6,242 bases of DNA from JBCCBI01 sp039034155. GTDB lineage: Bacteria > Deinococcota > Deinococci > Deinococcales > Trueperaceae. Under the pieces are notes generated by a model that saw only the letters and a list, made by a program, of their open reading frames with translations, searched no databases and was not told the origin of the DNA. The stretch is from the NCBI GenBank assembly GCA_039034155.1, contig JBCCBI010000337.1, positions 1 through 6,242 of the forward strand, read 5' to 3'. Numbering within the stretch: the first letter of the stretch is position 1; every line of letters starts with the position of its first letter. Below are positions 5,156 to 6,242 of this stretch, piece by piece. A program made the position numbers and the translations under genes.

Positions 5156-5305
5156 TACGGATTGAGGTTGAACACTACATAAACTCTGGCGCGTTTATTC
5201 CGTTCCCAACGGAATCCGTACTTTTTCTACACAAAGGGCTGTCTCGCTAAAGCTCGGAACCACGCGGGTTAATTCCGGAAGGAATCAACCGGAAACGGTA
5301 TGAGT
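5156..5305 (-). repeat. Structured intergenic element, copy B (possible ncRNA)
   Basis: Read on the minus strand, this copy begins ACTCATACCGTTTCCGG (5305-5289), sharing 14 of 17 bases with copy A. A 10-bp stem follows, GGTTGATTCC (5290-5281) with GGAATTAACC (5276-5267), one G-U pair and TTCC loop. After a spacer about 23 nt longer than in copy A come GTGTAGAAA and the stem TACGGATT (5220-5213) with AATCCGTA (5163-5156), enclosing ATAAAC (5198-5193) with GTTTAT (5184-5179). ATTCCGTT (5197-5204) and AACGGAAT (5208-5215), in plus-strand terms, form an alternative local hairpin that would exclude the long stem. Minus orientation is chosen because it matches copy A and turns an A-C mismatch into G-U. 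It lies downstream of the GH13 stop on that gene's strand. Function is unknown. Confidence 0.65.
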
Positions 5306-5357
5306 TGGGACATTGCTGACGTACGCCTAACCACACAGACCAAGCTAGCTCAATCAA

Positions 5358-5400
5358 TAACCCTCATATCCTGTACGCAATGGACTTAGTATGAGGGTTA
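5358..5400 (-). terminator. Hairpin after the GH13 gene, possibly bidirectional terminator
   Basis: TAACCCTCATA (5358-5368) and TATGAGGGTTA (5390-5400) are perfect 11-bp reverse complements around a 21-nt loop, in which TCC and GGA can add three pairs. It sits 20 bp beyond the GH13 stop. On the minus strand it is followed by TTGATTG, and on the plus strand by CTTTGT, so the T-runs are poor both ways. The position between convergent genes makes a shared terminator likely, but the large loop is atypical. Confidence 0.5.
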
Positions 5401-5420
5401 CTTTGTAAGCGATGTTGTGT

Positions 5421-6242
5421 TTAAGCAGGTTGCCAGAGGGTGGCGGCTCGAGCCTCCAAATTCACCGTCAAGGTATTTTGGGTCAGCGTAAGCGTACTAC
5501 CACTAAAGACATCTTGATAATCACCGAGCGGCACACCAGCGTCTACAACAAGCTCGAGCGTCACCGGGTCATGATTCACATTGATAGTCCCAAGCAAACA
5601 GCGCTCATCAAACACTCTGGCGTAAATATACACACCATCTGCAGCATAAAGCGTGTGGTAGCTACCGCGGCGCAGGGCAGGTTCTTCATGACGCAACTGG
5701 ACGAGGCGTTTGGTGTACTCCAGTAAGCTCTGGTTCCAGATGTACTTGTCATCCCAGGGCATACTTTGGCGGCAGTCGGGATCGTGGCGGCCAGCTAACC
5801 CAAGCTCATCCCCGTAGTACAAACAAGGTGCGCCAGGAAAGGTAAGTTGAAATAATAGCGCCATGCGCACGGCATTTTTGTCGTTACCGACAATCGTGAG
5901 GACTCGAGGCGTATCGTGGGAGCCAAGTAAATTAAGCTGTACATCGGTAATAGCTTTAGGGTGATAGGTCAAAATGCTCTCAACGGTTTGGGCAAACTCG
6001 TCAGCGTCCAATTCTGGAATGTACTGATACCCGCAGCGCTTAATCTCCTCAATGTTGAGTGATTCTGCTGCGGCAAACCCCAAAATAGCCCGCGTAAACG
6101 GGTAATTCATGACCGCATCAAACTGGTCCCCTTGCAGCCAGTGGCTCGCGCCATCCCAAATTTCACCCACAATGTAGCAGTCCGGGTTAACCGCCCGGCA
6201 GCGCCGCCTAAATTCGCGCCAAAAGGCGTCATCGTTAATTTC
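5421..6242 (-). CDS. GH13 alpha-amylase family enzyme, neopullulanase/cyclomaltodextrinase-like, C-terminal part
   Basis: 273 residues are visible before TAA; the 5' end is beyond the right edge. The frame is open to the edge, and its first residues (EINDDAFWREF, then NPDCYIVGEIW) are normal GH13 sequence. The GTG at 6170 is therefore the internal Val of strand beta-5, not a start. Glu27 of the visible part (6164-6162, in GEIW) is the general acid. Asp110 (5915-5913, in GSHDTPR) is the transition-state Asp. The nucleophile Asp lies upstream, out of view. YYGDELGLAGRHDPDCRQSM and the following PWD are characteristic of the neopullulanase, cyclomaltodextrinase and maltogenic amylase group. The end (about 190-273) forms the beta-sandwich domain C. 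The expected role is hydrolysis of maltodextrins, cyclodextrins or pullulan. Location cannot be judged without the N-terminus. It converges on asnB. Confidence 0.9.
   Translation of the reverse strand, partial: EINDDAFWREFRRRCRAVNPDCYIVGEIWDGASHWLQGDQFDAVMNYPFTRAILGFAAAESLNIEEIKRCGYQYIPELDADEFAQTVESILTYHPKAITDVQLNLLGSHDTPRVLTIVGNDKNAVRMALLFQLTFPGAPCLYYGDELGLAGRHDPDCRQSMPWDDKYIWNQSLLEYTKRLVQLRHEEPALRRGSYHTLYAADGVYIYARVFDERCLLGTINVNHDPVTLELVVDAGVPLGDYQDVFSGSTLTLTQNTLTVNLEARAATLWQPA

Larger units (their letters stand above)
4978..5420. other. 443-bp gap between convergent asnB and GH13 genes
   Basis: No gene is supported here. In order it holds a weak hairpin (5002-5025), a purine-rich G-quadruplex motif (5062-5088), a perfect 14-bp tandem repeat (5108-5138), structured element copy B on the minus strand (5156-5305) and a terminator-like hairpin (5358-5400). 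Because the flanking genes converge, no promoter is required, and the sequence is free to hold 3'-end or repeat elements. Confidence 0.75.

Noticed and set aside
5216..5300. tRNA-like segment (CCGT...ACGG ends, internal GGTTAATTCC)
   Set aside because: No acceptor stem beyond 4 bp, no proper T-arm GGTTCRANNC and no anticodon arm. The segment is explained by structured element B.
5421..6170. Complete 249-residue protein starting at GTG 6170 (minus)
   Set aside because: The frame continues to the window edge with typical GH13 sequence, and the GTG encodes the Val of the conserved VGEIW strand. The gene is partial.

Overview
This 6.2 kb piece looks like bacterial chromosome of intermediate GC, roughly half. 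No taxon marker is decisive. The RuvA sequence, the secreted tandem-FAS1 protein and the maltogenic-amylase type GH13 enzyme together would suit a Deinococcota lineage (Truepera-like), but that is a weak inference.

Layout: the left edge carries the last 38 codons of a DDE transposase and the probable right end of its insertion sequence (IS), up to about 136. A non-coding stretch with a palindrome and a 15-bp tandem repeat follows. Next is a secreted protein with two fasciclin (FAS1) domains (352-1248), closed by a clear rho-independent terminator (1293-1322). Then comes a two-gene unit: a short, degenerate relative of FMN-dependent alpha-hydroxy-acid dehydrogenases (1357-2211), whose stop codon directly abuts ruvA (2212-2805). 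A 609-bp gap rich in hairpins leads to asnB, the glutamine-hydrolysing asparagine synthetase (3415-4977). A 443-bp gap with a G-quadruplex motif, a 14-bp tandem repeat and more hairpins separates asnB from a convergent GH13 alpha-amylase-family gene, which runs off the right edge (5421-6242, minus strand).

The genes do not form one pathway: cell-surface protein, recombination helicase subunit, amino-acid synthesis and maltodextrin breakdown. The ruvA pair is the only likely operon.

The most interesting signal is not protein-coding. The gaps on either side of asnB each hold a copy of the same diverged structured element, at 3097-3241 on the plus strand and 5156-5305 on the minus strand. Both begin with a 10-bp stem and tetraloop, then a motif GTGTAGAAA, then a long nested stem. 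At two paired positions the copies differ by compensatory changes (G-C versus C-G, and C-G versus G-C). At a third position an A-U pair is replaced by G-U in the same orientation. This suggests selection on RNA structure, so a small structured RNA or a structured intergenic repeat family that I do not recognise.
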